From Brevibacterium sp. JSBI002 (GTDB lineage: Bacteria > Actinomycetota > Actinomycetes > Actinomycetales > Brevibacteriaceae): a stretch of DNA of 64,000 bases. This document shows, piece after piece, positions 51,865-59,823 of the stretch. The DNA is taken from positions 310,001 through 374,000 of the forward strand of contig NZ_CP110341.1 of NCBI RefSeq assembly GCF_026013965.1. The letters are read 5' to 3'. The position numbers and the translations under genes are program-made. Below the pieces are notes generated by a model. The model was not told where the DNA came from and searched no databases. It was given only the letters and a program-made list of their open reading frames with translations. Numbering within the stretch: the stretch's first letter is position 1; each line of letters starts with the position of its first letter.

Positions 51865-51870
51865 TAGAGT
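51865..51870 (+). promoter_or_regulatory. -10 box of the IMPase gene
   Basis: TAGAGT, 6 nt before the ATG at 51877; no ribosome binding site. Confidence 0.5.
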
Positions 51871-51876
51871 GGCCGT

Positions 51877-52842
51877 ATGAACTCCGAGCTCGAATCGCTG
51901 CCCGCTGAGATCGCCGACCACTCTCTGATCCGCATCGCCTCCGACCTCTCACTCATCGCGTGGGAGCAGATGCTCGCCTGGAGGCCGCTGCTCGGCGCGA
52001 GCCTCGACGCCAGTGTCGTCGACACGAAGACGTCGCCGAATGACCTCGTCACTCGCGCCGACGCGCAGATCGAGGCGCTTGTGCGCGGCTACCTCAACCG
52101 AGTCAGGCCTCATGATCTCATGGTCGGCGAAGAGGGTTCGGAAGCCCTCGACCCGGTCGAGTTCTTCCCGGCGGACTTCCTGTTCAAGCTCAACGCCTTC
52201 GATCCGGAGGCCGGTGCACTCAACGAGGCCGCTGACGACGGCCCGCGTCTGGAATGGCATGTCGACCCGATCGACGGCACCGTCAACTATGTCCGCAACA
52301 TCGAACACCATGCGTTCTCTGTCGGAGTCTGCGCAGTCGCAGATGGGGCTGACGCCGGCCTCGGTCTCGGCGACTGGCAGATCGGACTCGTCGCCTCGCC
52401 GGGATTGGATGCCACCTGGCTGGCGGCCGCCGGTCGGGGCGCCTTTCGGATCGACGGGCGCTTGGCTGACCACCGCGAAGCCGGCTCCGCCATTCCGGCG
52501 CGACGACTGCGCGGGACGCCGCCCGGGCTGTCAGGCAGGCTCCTGGCCACCGGATTCGCCTATGCACTGAGGAACCGCGGCGCCCAGCTGGCCAAGCTCG
52601 AAGACCTCATGACCGGCTACGACGACATCCGCCGCTGCGGATCGGCGGCACTGGACCTGTGCATGGTCGCCGAAGGGCGGGTCAACGGCTACGCCGAACG
52701 CGGACTGGGCATCTACGACTACGCCGGTGGGGCAGTCATCGTCGAAGAGGCCGGACTGGGTGTCAGCCGCGGAGGATCCGGCGGACCGACAGCCGCCGCC
52801 GATACTCAGGAAGAGGTCGACCGCCTCATCGCCGCCATCTGA
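51877..52842 (+). CDS. Inositol monophosphatase-family phosphatase
   Basis: 321 residues of the lithium-sensitive phosphatase fold. Metal-site motifs are VGEEGSEA (about 82), WHVDPIDGTVNYVRN (about 128) and GIYDYAGGAVIVEEAG (about 277), with an upstream TSPNDLVTRADAQIE. Substrates in the family include inositol phosphate, histidinol phosphate and 3'-phosphoadenosine phosphates; nothing here decides. A 20-residue insert around 180-205 is not usual. Leaderless from 51877. Downstream lies the iron-regulated importer with a separate promoter. Confidence 0.85.
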   Translation: MNSELESLPAEIADHSLIRIASDLSLIAWEQMLAWRPLLGASLDASVVDTKTSPNDLVTRADAQIEALVRGYLNRVRPHDLMVGEEGSEALDPVEFFPADFLFKLNAFDPEAGALNEAADDGPRLEWHVDPIDGTVNYVRNIEHHAFSVGVCAVADGADAGLGLGDWQIGLVASPGLDATWLAAAGRGAFRIDGRLADHREAGSAIPARRLRGTPPGLSGRLLATGFAYALRNRGAQLAKLEDLMTGYDDIRRCGSAALDLCMVAEGRVNGYAERGLGIYDYAGGAVIVEEAGLGVSRGGSGGPTAAADTQEEVDRLIAAI

Positions 52843-52923
52843 TCCGGGGGTCCACCACACGGGCGTCCACCACAGGCCAACCCGACCTCGCTTCAAATGT
52901 GATGCAGATAACGTAATATTTCT

Positions 52924-52929
52924 TTGACT
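52924..52929 (+). promoter_or_regulatory. -35-like element of the siderophore operon
   Basis: TTGACT in an AT-rich stretch. Possible -10 boxes TAGGCT (52944-52949) and TAAGCT (52949-52954) fall within the adjacent iron box. Confidence 0.4.
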
Positions 52930-52942
52930 TTATTTTCAAAGC

Positions 52943-52961
52943 ATAGGCTAAGCTTACTTTC
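52943..52961 (+). promoter_or_regulatory. DtxR/IdeR-type iron box
   Basis: A 19-nt stretch centred on TAAGCTTA, reading ATAGGCTAAGC then TTACTTTC, agrees at about 12 positions with the DtxR consensus TWAGGTTAGSCTWWCCTWA. It overlaps the likely -10 and lies about 50 nt before the start of the binding-protein gene. Iron-loaded repressor here would shut the operon. Confidence 0.6.
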
Positions 52962-53011
52962 AGTGTGCGCACACGCTTCTCTTATACGTTCATTCCTGAA
53001 AGTGGGACCCC

Positions 53012-54001
53012 ATGGTTTCGACTCGCCTTCAACTGAGCGCCCTGGCAGGCGTTGTCGCTCTCACTCTGGCCGGCTGCGGATCGGCGGACTCCGACTCGGC
53101 TCAGGCCGAAGACTCCGGATCCACGATCGAGGTCGAGGACAACAACGGCAAGCAGACCGTCGCCTCCCCGCCGAAGTCCGTTGTCGCCACCGATAACCGC
53201 ACGTTCCAGACGCTCAGCGACTGGGGCATCGAACTCAGCGGCGGCGCCGTCTCCCTGATGAGCGACGACCTCGACTACACGCAGGATGATTCGATCCTCG
53301 ACCTCGGCAGCCACCGCGAACCCGACCTCGAGAAGGTCGTCGAGGCGGGGCCCGATCTCATCGTCAATGGTCAGCGATTCGCCCAGTTCCATGACGACCT
53401 GGCCAAGCTCGCTCCCGACGCGACTGTGCTCGAACTCGATCCCCGCGATGGTGAGGACTTCGATGCCGAACTGCGCCGTCAGACCGAGGTCCTCGGCGAC
53501 GTCTTCGGGAAGCAGGACGAAGCGAAGAAGCTCGTCGACGATTTCGACGCCTCCATCGAACGCGCGCAGAACGCCTACGACGACAGCGACAAGGCCATGG
53601 GGCTGATCACCTCGGCCGGCGACATCGGCTATGCCGCACCAACGGTCGGCCGCACAGTCGGACCGGTCTTCGACATCCTCGACCTCGACCCGGCCCTCGA
53701 GGTCGAAGAGGGCAGCGAAGACCACCAGGGCGACGACGTCTCGGTCGAAGCCATCGCGAAGTCGAACCCCGACCTCATGATCGTCCTCGACCGCGACGCC
53801 TCCTTCGCGCCTGAAGAACGCGACGAAGGTTCGGCCCCGGCCGCCGAAGTCCTCGAAGAGTCCGAAGCGCTCAAGGACGTTCCTGCGATCAAGGACGACA
53901 AGATCGTCTACTTCCCCGAGGACACCTACCTCAACGAAGGCATCCAGACGTACACCGAGTTCTTCAACGACTTCGCCGACACGCTCGAAGCGCAGAAGTG
54001 A
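53012..54001 (+). CDS. Siderophore-binding lipoprotein of an ABC importer
   Basis: 329 residues. A lipoprotein signal peptide with lipobox LTLAGCGS (Cys near 22) is followed by an acidic linker and a TroA/FepB-type binding fold: SVVATDNRTFQTLSDWGIELSGG, ILDLGSHREPDLEKVVEAGPDLIVNGQ and a late PAIKDDKIVYFPED. It most resembles the FatB/YclQ/CeuE branch for catecholate or petrobactin-type siderophores. It is the first gene of a four-gene operon under the iron box; its TGA overlaps the ATG of the next gene. Confidence 0.87.
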   Translation: MVSTRLQLSALAGVVALTLAGCGSADSDSAQAEDSGSTIEVEDNNGKQTVASPPKSVVATDNRTFQTLSDWGIELSGGAVSLMSDDLDYTQDDSILDLGSHREPDLEKVVEAGPDLIVNGQRFAQFHDDLAKLAPDATVLELDPRDGEDFDAELRRQTEVLGDVFGKQDEAKKLVDDFDASIERAQNAYDDSDKAMGLITSAGDIGYAAPTVGRTVGPVFDILDLDPALEVEEGSEDHQGDDVSVEAIAKSNPDLMIVLDRDASFAPEERDEGSAPAAEVLEESEALKDVPAIKDDKIVYFPEDTYLNEGIQTYTEFFNDFADTLEAQK

Positions 54002-55083
54002 TGACCCTCGCCGAGGCGGCCCGACGTCGGAGTGAAGCCCGACGCGAACGGACGGCTGAGTCCCCACAGGGAACGGTCGATTCGTCCCCCAACGGGACGG
54101 CGGAACCGTCCTCACGGGGGACCGCCTCGGCGAAGGCACCTCTTTTCGGATGGCCCCTGCTGCTGGGAATCGTCGGGGTCGCCATCCTTCTGGCGCTGTC
54201 GCTGCTCACCGGCGTCTATGACATCTTCGGCGGTGACGGCGGGGCCGAGATGTTCCAGATCACGCGGATCCCCCGCACGGTCGCCCTTGTCCTGGCCGGC
54301 GCCGCCATGGCGATGTGCGGACTGGTCATGCAGCTGCTGACTCAGAACCGCTTCGTCGAGCCGACGACGACCGGCACCACCGAATGGGCGGGGCTCGGCC
54401 TCATGCTCACCGTCATCGTCTACCCCGACGCCTCGATCGTCGCGCGGATGGTCGGCGCGATCATCGCCGCCTTCATCGGCACCCTCGTCTTCTTCGTCTT
54501 CCTGCGCCGCGTCTCTCTGAAATCCTCGCTCATCGTGCCCATCGTCGGCATCATGCTCGGCGCCGTCGTCGGCGCCGTCTCGACATTCATCGCCGTGCAG
54601 ACGGACATGCTGCAGTCCCTGGGCATCTGGTTCGCCGGCAGCTTCACATCGATCCTGCGCGGCCAGTATGAGACCCTGTGGATCGTCGCGGCCGTCGTCG
54701 TCGCCATCTTCATCCTCGCCGACCGCTTCACCGTGGCAGGGCTCGGCAAGGAGATCGCCACCAACGTCGGCCTCAACTACAACCAGATCCTGCTGCTGGG
54801 CACCGTGTTCGTGGCGATTGCGACCGGAGTGGTCACCGTCGTCGTCGGCAACCTGCCGTTCCTCGGCCTCATCGTGCCGAACATCGTCTCCCTCATCCGC
54901 GGCGACGACCTGCGCTCGAACCTGCCCTGGGTGTGTCTGCTCGGCATCGCGATCGTCACCATCTGCGACCTCATCGGCAGGATCATCGTCATGCCCTTCG
55001 AAGTGCCGGTCTCCCTCATCCTCGGTGTCGTGGGGGCAGCCGTGTTCGTCGCCCTGCTCCTGCGTCAGCGAAAGGTCGGGTGA
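54001..55083 (+). CDS. Siderophore ABC permease (FatD/YclN-like)
   Basis: 360 residues with nine to ten hydrophobic spans of the FecCD family: FQITRIPRTVALVLAGAAMAMCGLVMQLLTQNRFVEP, then GIMLGAVVGAVSTFIAV, and VVVGNLPFLGLIVPNIVSLIRGDDLR before the cytoplasmic loop that docks the ATPase. ATG at 54001 overlaps the previous stop codon (TGATG). The first 45 residues are hydrophilic and low-complexity; they contain one exact 14-mer (54006-54019, reading LAEAA) and one near copy at 54122, so the N-terminus looks extended by repeat sequence. Confidence 0.85.
   Translation: MTLAEAARRRSEARRERTAESPQGTVDSSPNGTAEPSSRGTASAKAPLFGWPLLLGIVGVAILLALSLLTGVYDIFGGDGGAEMFQITRIPRTVALVLAGAAMAMCGLVMQLLTQNRFVEPTTTGTTEWAGLGLMLTVIVYPDASIVARMVGAIIAAFIGTLVFFVFLRRVSLKSSLIVPIVGIMLGAVVGAVSTFIAVQTDMLQSLGIWFAGSFTSILRGQYETLWIVAAVVVAIFILADRFTVAGLGKEIATNVGLNYNQILLLGTVFVAIATGVVTVVVGNLPFLGLIVPNIVSLIRGDDLRSNLPWVCLLGIAIVTICDLIGRIIVMPFEVPVSLILGVVGAAVFVALLLRQRKVG
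54006..54019 (+). repeat. Dispersed 14-mer CCTCGCCGAGGCGG at a gene start
   Basis: Exact copy at codons 2-7 of the permease gene, continuing as GCCCGACG; it encodes LAEAA. Confidence 0.7.
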
Positions 55084-55089
55084 GTTCCG

Positions 55090-56265
55090 GTGCGTGCGAA
55101 GGACGAATCCCCGGCCATCACCGGCACCGAGGCGGTCGACCCGACCGCGGTCACCGACGTTCCCGGTGGGGATCGTCTGAGCTCCGCGAACGAAGCCAGC
55201 GGAGATCGCTCCCGTGCAGGCGTATGGGACGGTCGGCCGCCTCGGCGCGGGTCTGCCACCGTCCGCAGGTCGTCGGGACCTCTTCCCACGGCGAAGTCGG
55301 CGCGTCGGTACTGGACGATGATCATCGTTCTCGCGGTCGCCTCGGCGGGGATCGCTCTGGGCATCCTGGCCTGGGACAATCCGATGCCGATCACGGACCC
55401 GGGGTTCTGGCTGATCGCGGAGCTGCGGCTGACGAACCTCGTCGTCATCGCCATGGTGGCGCTGTGCCAGTCGTTCGGCACGGTCGCCTTCCAGACGGTC
55501 ACGAACAACCGGATCATCACCCCCTCGATCATGGGATTCGAATCCCTCTACGTGGCGATCCAGACCTCGGCGATGTACTTCTTCGGCGTCACGGCGATCG
55601 TCGAACTCAAGGGGCTCGTGCCCTTCGTCGTCCAGTTGGTGCTTATGGTCGGACTGTCCCTGGCGCTCTACGGATGGCTGCTGTCCGGACGGCATTCCTC
55701 GGTGGCGCTCATGCTGCTCATCGGCGTGGTCATCGGCGGCGGACTCGGATCGGTGGCGACATTCATGCAGCGGACGCTGACGCCGAGCGAGTTCGACGTC
55801 CTCTCCGCCCGACTGTTCGGGTCGATCTCGAATTCGGATTCGAGCTACCTGCCGGTGTCGATCCCGCTGTGCGTGTTGGCCTGCCTCGGGCTCTACCTCT
55901 GTTCCTCACGCCTGAATGTGATGGCGCTGGGCCGGGACATGACGAGCAACCTCGGGCTCAAATATAAGGGCGAGCTGCTCAAAGTCCTCTTCTTCGTCTC
56001 CATCCTCATGGCGGTGTCCGTATCGATGATCGGACCGATGGTCTTCCTCGGCTTCCTCGTCGCGATGCTCGCCTACCAGTTCGCCGACACCTATGACCAC
56101 AAGCGTCTCTTCCCGATGGCGGCCCTCCTCGGTTTCGTCGTCCTGGGTGGGGCGTACTTCGTCATGAAGAACATCTTCTACGCCGAGGGGGTCGTGTCGA
56201 TCATCATCGAGATCGTCGGCGGCGGCGCCTTCCTGCTCGTCATCCTGAGAAAGGGGCAACTGTGA
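55090..56265 (+). CDS. Siderophore ABC permease (FatC/YclO-like)
   Basis: 391 residues, the second FecCD-family permease. Spans begin near residue 77; LTNLVVIAMVALCQSFGTVAFQTVTNNRIITPSIMGFESLYV and SMIGPMVFLGFLVAMLAYQFADTYDHKRLFP are the conserved stretches, the second with the EAA-like loop. About 70 N-terminal residues are polar and low-complexity, again with fragments of the GCCGAGGCGG/CCGCCTCGGC motif (55243). The GTG at 55090 follows the previous stop codon by 6 nt. It pairs with the upstream permease to form the channel. Confidence 0.85.
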   Translation: MRAKDESPAITGTEAVDPTAVTDVPGGDRLSSANEASGDRSRAGVWDGRPPRRGSATVRRSSGPLPTAKSARRYWTMIIVLAVASAGIALGILAWDNPMPITDPGFWLIAELRLTNLVVIAMVALCQSFGTVAFQTVTNNRIITPSIMGFESLYVAIQTSAMYFFGVTAIVELKGLVPFVVQLVLMVGLSLALYGWLLSGRHSSVALMLLIGVVIGGGLGSVATFMQRTLTPSEFDVLSARLFGSISNSDSSYLPVSIPLCVLACLGLYLCSSRLNVMALGRDMTSNLGLKYKGELLKVLFFVSILMAVSVSMIGPMVFLGFLVAMLAYQFADTYDHKRLFPMAALLGFVVLGGAYFVMKNIFYAEGVVSIIIEIVGGGAFLLVILRKGQL

Positions 56266-57017
56266 TCACGCTCGAATCGGTCCGCAAATCCTACGACGAC
56301 GAAGTTTCGATCGGACCCGTCGATCTGCAGATCCCTGCCGGGGGAGTCACCGCCCTGGTCGGACCGAACGGCGCTGGGAAGTCGACGCTGCTGACGATGA
56401 TCGGGCGGCTGCTCGGGATGGACTCCGGTACGATCTCGGTAGCCGGCTATGACATCAGCTCGACGAAGTCGAAGGACCTCGCGAAGATCGTGTCCATCCT
56501 GCGTCAGGAGAACCACTTCATCACTCGGCTGACGATCCGGCAGCTCGTCGGCTTCGGACGGTTCCCCCATTCGAAAGGTCGACTGACGACCGCCGATGAG
56601 GAGATCATCTCGCAGGCGATCGACTTTCTCGAGCTCGGTGAGCTGGAGAACCGGTTCATCGACGAGCTCTCCGGTGGGCAGCGGCAGCGCGCCTACGTGG
56701 CGATGGTGTTGGCGCAGGACACCGACTACGTGCTGCTCGACGAGCCGCTGAACAACCTCGACATGAAGCGATCGGTGCAGATGATGCAGCACCTGCGCCG
56801 GGCCGCCGCCGAGATGGGGAGGACCATCGTCATCGTCCTCCATGACATCAACTTCGCCGGTCACTACGCCGACCACATCTGCGCGGTCAAAGACGGCGCC
56901 GTCATCGAATTCGGAGCGCCCGAGGAGATCATGACCGGCGAGGTGCTCTCACGCGTCTTCGACACCCCCGTCGACGTCATCGACGGACCCCGAGGTCCCC
57001 TGGCGGTGTATTTCTGA
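56262..57017 (+). CDS. Siderophore ABC importer ATPase (FatE/YclP-like)
   Basis: 251 residues with Walker A GPNGAGKST (about 35), Q-loop RQEN, signature LSGGQRQRAYVAM, Walker B YVLLDEPLNNLD and switch histidine in IVLHDINFAGHYAD. It powers the two permeases. The GTG at 56262 overlaps the permease stop codon (GTGA), with AGGGGC before it. The four genes therefore form one tightly coupled transcription unit from the iron box at 52943. It ends with the loop VIDGPRGPLAVYF typical of this branch. Confidence 0.92.
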   Translation: MITLESVRKSYDDEVSIGPVDLQIPAGGVTALVGPNGAGKSTLLTMIGRLLGMDSGTISVAGYDISSTKSKDLAKIVSILRQENHFITRLTIRQLVGFGRFPHSKGRLTTADEEIISQAIDFLELGELENRFIDELSGGQRQRAYVAMVLAQDTDYVLLDEPLNNLDMKRSVQMMQHLRRAAAEMGRTIVIVLHDINFAGHYADHICAVKDGAVIEFGAPEEIMTGEVLSRVFDTPVDVIDGPRGPLAVYF

Positions 57018-57138
57018 CTCGCGGGAGTGCGTAGGCACAGCCGAACGGCCAGTTCCGTGGCCGGCAGCCGGTCCGCCCTCGGCTGGGCTCGCGGCCGCTG
57101 CGGTGAACTCTCGGTCGGTCAGGCGGCACGTGTGTGCT

Positions 57139-57636
57139 TCACCCAGCCGAGGAACCGGTTCCGATTGCCGGGCGAATCGTCACCCAACGGCGCACTGCCA
57201 TCACGAGTGCGGCAGCCAGCCCCACGATGAGCAGTCCGTCGGCAGCGATGTAGAGCAGATGCAGCGACGACCCACCCTCGTCGACACCGGCGAGCACGGC
57301 ATCCGTGCGCTGATTGAGCAGCGGCCGAATGACGATGACCTTGATGATGAGCACTCCGATGAGCCCGCAGGCCACACTGCGGTAGACGCGATCGACCCCC
57401 GACTTCAGCAGCGCCCACAGCAGGATCACGGCGATGACGAGCTCGACCCAGTTCATCACGCCGAACACCAGCCGACCGATGCCCAGCCCCAGCGGGATCG
57501 TGATTCCGGGGGCGGTGAACTTCAGCGGTGCCTCGATGAGCGAGATGCCGATGATGAGTCCGAGCCAGATGGCGGGCAGGATGATCCGAGCGCTCGCAGC
57601 CAGCCGCGAGTCATCGGTGCTGAAGAAGTGAGTCAT
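57139..57636 (-). CDS. Small four-helix membrane protein of unknown function
   Basis: 165 residues with four hydrophobic helices: IILPAIWLGLIIGISLIEAPLKF, GRLVFGVMNWVELVIAVILLWAL, SVACGLIGVLIIKVIVIRPLL and LLYIAADGLLIVGLAAALVMAV. The phrase EAPLKFTAPG recurs in uncharacterised actinobacterial proteins as far as I recall, but has no known role. A TAGAAT box (57644-57649) lies 7 nt before the ATG at 57636 with no ribosome binding site. It converges on the siderophore operon. Confidence 0.65.
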   Translation of the reverse strand: MTHFFSTDDSRLAASARIILPAIWLGLIIGISLIEAPLKFTAPGITIPLGLGIGRLVFGVMNWVELVIAVILLWALLKSGVDRVYRSVACGLIGVLIIKVIVIRPLLNQRTDAVLAGVDEGGSSLHLLYIAADGLLIVGLAAALVMAVRRWVTIRPAIGTGSSAG

Positions 57637-57643
57637 GTCTTCG

Positions 57644-57649
57644 ATTCTA
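57644..57649 (-). promoter_or_regulatory. -10 box of the small membrane protein gene
   Basis: TAGAAT on the minus strand, 7 nt before the ATG at 57636. Confidence 0.5.
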
Positions 57650-57698
57650 CTCCTCGTAGAAATTCGTTTGCCGCGCCCTCACCTTCACCCACCAATTA

Positions 57699-57754
57699 CT
57701 ACCTGACGGCGGCCCAGATACCTCGCGCGAGGTATCTGGGCCGCCGTCAGGTAG
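57699..57754. repeat. Dispersed palindrome, copy E
   Basis: Perfect 28+28 nt palindrome without loop (centre 57726/57727) carrying the CAGATACCT inner arm. Unlike the other copies it lies between divergent genes, so it is not simply a terminator. Confidence 0.88.
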
Positions 57755-57803
57755 CACGGAGGGGCGGTGATCGGCCCACTCAGCGACTTCGCCGGACCCG
57801 CTC

Positions 57804-57809
57804 TAGACT
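57804..57809 (+). promoter_or_regulatory. -10 box of the amidohydrolase gene
   Basis: TAGACT, 7 nt before the ATG at 57817; leaderless start. It lies 50 nt downstream of palindrome copy E. Confidence 0.5.
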
Positions 57810-57816
57810 GGTGTCC

Positions 57817-59691
57817 ATGCGTCTGTTCTCCAATGCCGTGGTGCGCACTTTCGCACCCCAAGCCGACTCGAGTGCCCCCGGCTCGAACACCCCTGCGTCG
57901 CTCGCATCCGACCCGATCGGATCGAACGCAGAAACGACCCCCGACACGGCCTCCGCGCCGACCTTCGACCTCACGCACGCGGCCCCGGATGCGATCCTCG
58001 TCGATGGGGAGACCATCGTGGCCATCGGCACCCGGGCCGAACTCCTCGACATCGCCGCCGCGGAATCGTCGACGACGGCGGCGCTCGCCTCGGCGGGTGG
58101 GGTCGGTGCCACCACGGTCATCCCCGGCCTCGAGATCGATGAGATCGACTGCAGCGGGCAGGTCATTCTGCCCGGATTCGTCGACGGACACATCCACTCG
58201 ATCCTGTACGCCGACTCCCTGACCGACCTCGATCTGTCCCAGACGAAATCGCTCGCCGAGGCGGTCGCGGCCATCCGTGAACGCGCGAATTCCCTCCCGG
58301 TGGGCACCTGGGTGGTCGGCTCCGGGTGGGACCTCAACAAGTGGGAGGACCCGAGCTACCCTGACCGTGAGCTCCTCGACGCCGAGGTCCCCGACCATCC
58401 GGTGGCGATGTGGTCACTCGATCTGCACACCTTGTGGGTCAACGCACACGCTCTCGAGATCGCCGGCATCGACGAGGCGACCCCCGATTCTTCAGGCGGT
58501 AGCTTCGTCCGCGACGAGAACGGTCAGCTCACAGGTCTCGTACGCGAAGACGCCACCGATCTCGTCGCCCGCTTCATCCCCGAACCCAGCCGCGAGGACC
58601 AGGTCGAACGCCTCGCCACCACCCAGGATCTCTTCCTGTCACAGGGGCTGACCGGGATCCATGACTTCGACGGCATCGCCTCGACCTTGGGCTGGAACGA
58701 CCTGCATGCGGCCGGTCGCCAGGACATGCGCGTGACCCTGTTCCTGCGTTCACCCGAAGTGCCGTGGGCGATCGAAACCGCCTGGCACACCGGTGACGGG
58801 GATGATTGGCTGCAGTGCGGCGGGCTGAAGCTGTTCTCGGACGGGGCTCTCGGCTCGCATACCTCGCACATGTCCTCAGCGTTTCCCGCGATCGACGGTG
58901 AGGACGAGAACTTCGGTGTCGTGCAGATGACCGAGGACGAACTCTTCGACCAGGCACATATCGCCACCGAGGCGGGAATCTCCGTGGCCATCCACGCCAT
59001 CGGCGATCAGGCGAACCACCATGTGCTCGCTGTCTACGACCGCCTGCGGGAAACGACGAAGGCCGCGGAAGAGAAGTTCGGCCGACCCCTGCGTCACCGC
59101 GTCGAACACGCCCAGTTCATCCAGCCGGCCGACGTCGCCCGGTTCGCCGAGCTCGGGGTGCTCGCGTCGATGCAGCCGCGCCACTGCATCTCCGACCTGC
59201 ACCTGCTCCACCTCATCGACGAGTCCGCGCAGCTAGCCGCCTATGCCTGGCCCGACCTGCTCGATGCCGGGGCGCACGTGGTCTTCGGCTCCGACGGTCC
59301 GGTCGAGCATGCGAACCCCTTCGCCGCGATCTATGCCGCGATGACCAGGGCGAACATCTCCGGTGACGCGTCGACGACCTTCCAGCCGCACCGTCGCCTG
59401 AGTGCCGTCGAGGCCATCCGCCTGCACACTCAGGGACCGGCCTTCGCCGCCGGGCTCGAGGACCGGCGCGGATATCTGGCGCCGGGGATGGACGCCGACT
59501 TCATCATCGTCGACATAGATCCGTGCGCGGCCGAAGGGCTCAACGTTGACCACTCGAGTGTCGGCGCGTCAGAGCGCGACGGCCTCCTCGGCTACGATTC
59601 CGAAGAAGCCCTCTTCGCCCACGCCGAGGCGATCCGCGACACCCGAGTCGCGCTCACCGTCGTCGGCGGCGAAGTGAAATACCGGGCCTGA
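57817..59691 (+). CDS. YtcJ-like metal-dependent amidohydrolase
   Basis: 624 residues of the amidohydrolase_3 group. GFVDGHIHSIL holds the first metal pair (near residue 125), GGLKLFSDGALGSHTSHM replaces the carboxylated-lysine region, and IAIHAIGDQANHHVL, HRVEHAQFIQPAD and VFGSDGPVEHANPFAAIYAAM supply the remaining ligands. The first 50 residues after MRLFSNAVVRTFAP contain a Ser/Thr/Pro-rich insert in the domain that normally starts with a short beta-sandwich. Substrates of this family are various cyclic or acyclic amides and are not deducible. The start is set by the leaderless -10 box. Confidence 0.85.
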   Translation: MRLFSNAVVRTFAPQADSSAPGSNTPASLASDPIGSNAETTPDTASAPTFDLTHAAPDAILVDGETIVAIGTRAELLDIAAAESSTTAALASAGGVGATTVIPGLEIDEIDCSGQVILPGFVDGHIHSILYADSLTDLDLSQTKSLAEAVAAIRERANSLPVGTWVVGSGWDLNKWEDPSYPDRELLDAEVPDHPVAMWSLDLHTLWVNAHALEIAGIDEATPDSSGGSFVRDENGQLTGLVREDATDLVARFIPEPSREDQVERLATTQDLFLSQGLTGIHDFDGIASTLGWNDLHAAGRQDMRVTLFLRSPEVPWAIETAWHTGDGDDWLQCGGLKLFSDGALGSHTSHMSSAFPAIDGEDENFGVVQMTEDELFDQAHIATEAGISVAIHAIGDQANHHVLAVYDRLRETTKAAEEKFGRPLRHRVEHAQFIQPADVARFAELGVLASMQPRHCISDLHLLHLIDESAQLAAYAWPDLLDAGAHVVFGSDGPVEHANPFAAIYAAMTRANISGDASTTFQPHRRLSAVEAIRLHTQGPAFAAGLEDRRGYLAPGMDADFIIVDIDPCAAEGLNVDHSSVGASERDGLLGYDSEEALFAHAEAIRDTRVALTVVGGEVKYRA

Positions 59692-59694
59692 CCA

Positions 59695-59720
59695 CGCCGA
59701 GGCGGTCGACCGCCTCGGCG
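59695..59720. repeat. 26-bp palindrome made of two opposed dispersed motifs
   Basis: GCCGAGGCGG (59696-59705) and CCGCCTCGGC (59710-59719) face each other around TCGA, giving a perfect palindrome 3 nt after the amidohydrolase stop codon. It could work as a terminator. Confidence 0.7.
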
Positions 59721-59746
59721 ATGGGCGGGGCCTGCACTGCCCGCTC

Positions 59747-59810
59747 CCTCGACCAACCGCTTCCTCGGCCAACCGCTCCCTCGATCAACCGCTCCCTCGA
59801 CCAACCGACA
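59747..59810 (+). repeat. 16-bp tandem repeat x4
   Basis: Four 16-nt units of the form CCTCGACCAACCGCTT with one to three changes each, ending 13 nt before the acyltransferase start codon. Effect on its expression is possible through the leader mRNA. Confidence 0.7.
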
Positions 59811-59823
59811 AGGACGTCCCCGC

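Noticed and set aside
17588..57754. Reading the five palindromes as plain transcription terminators
   Set aside because: Copies B and E lie in a coding frame and in a divergent promoter gap, where termination makes no sense, and none has a T-run; a dispersed repeat explains all five.
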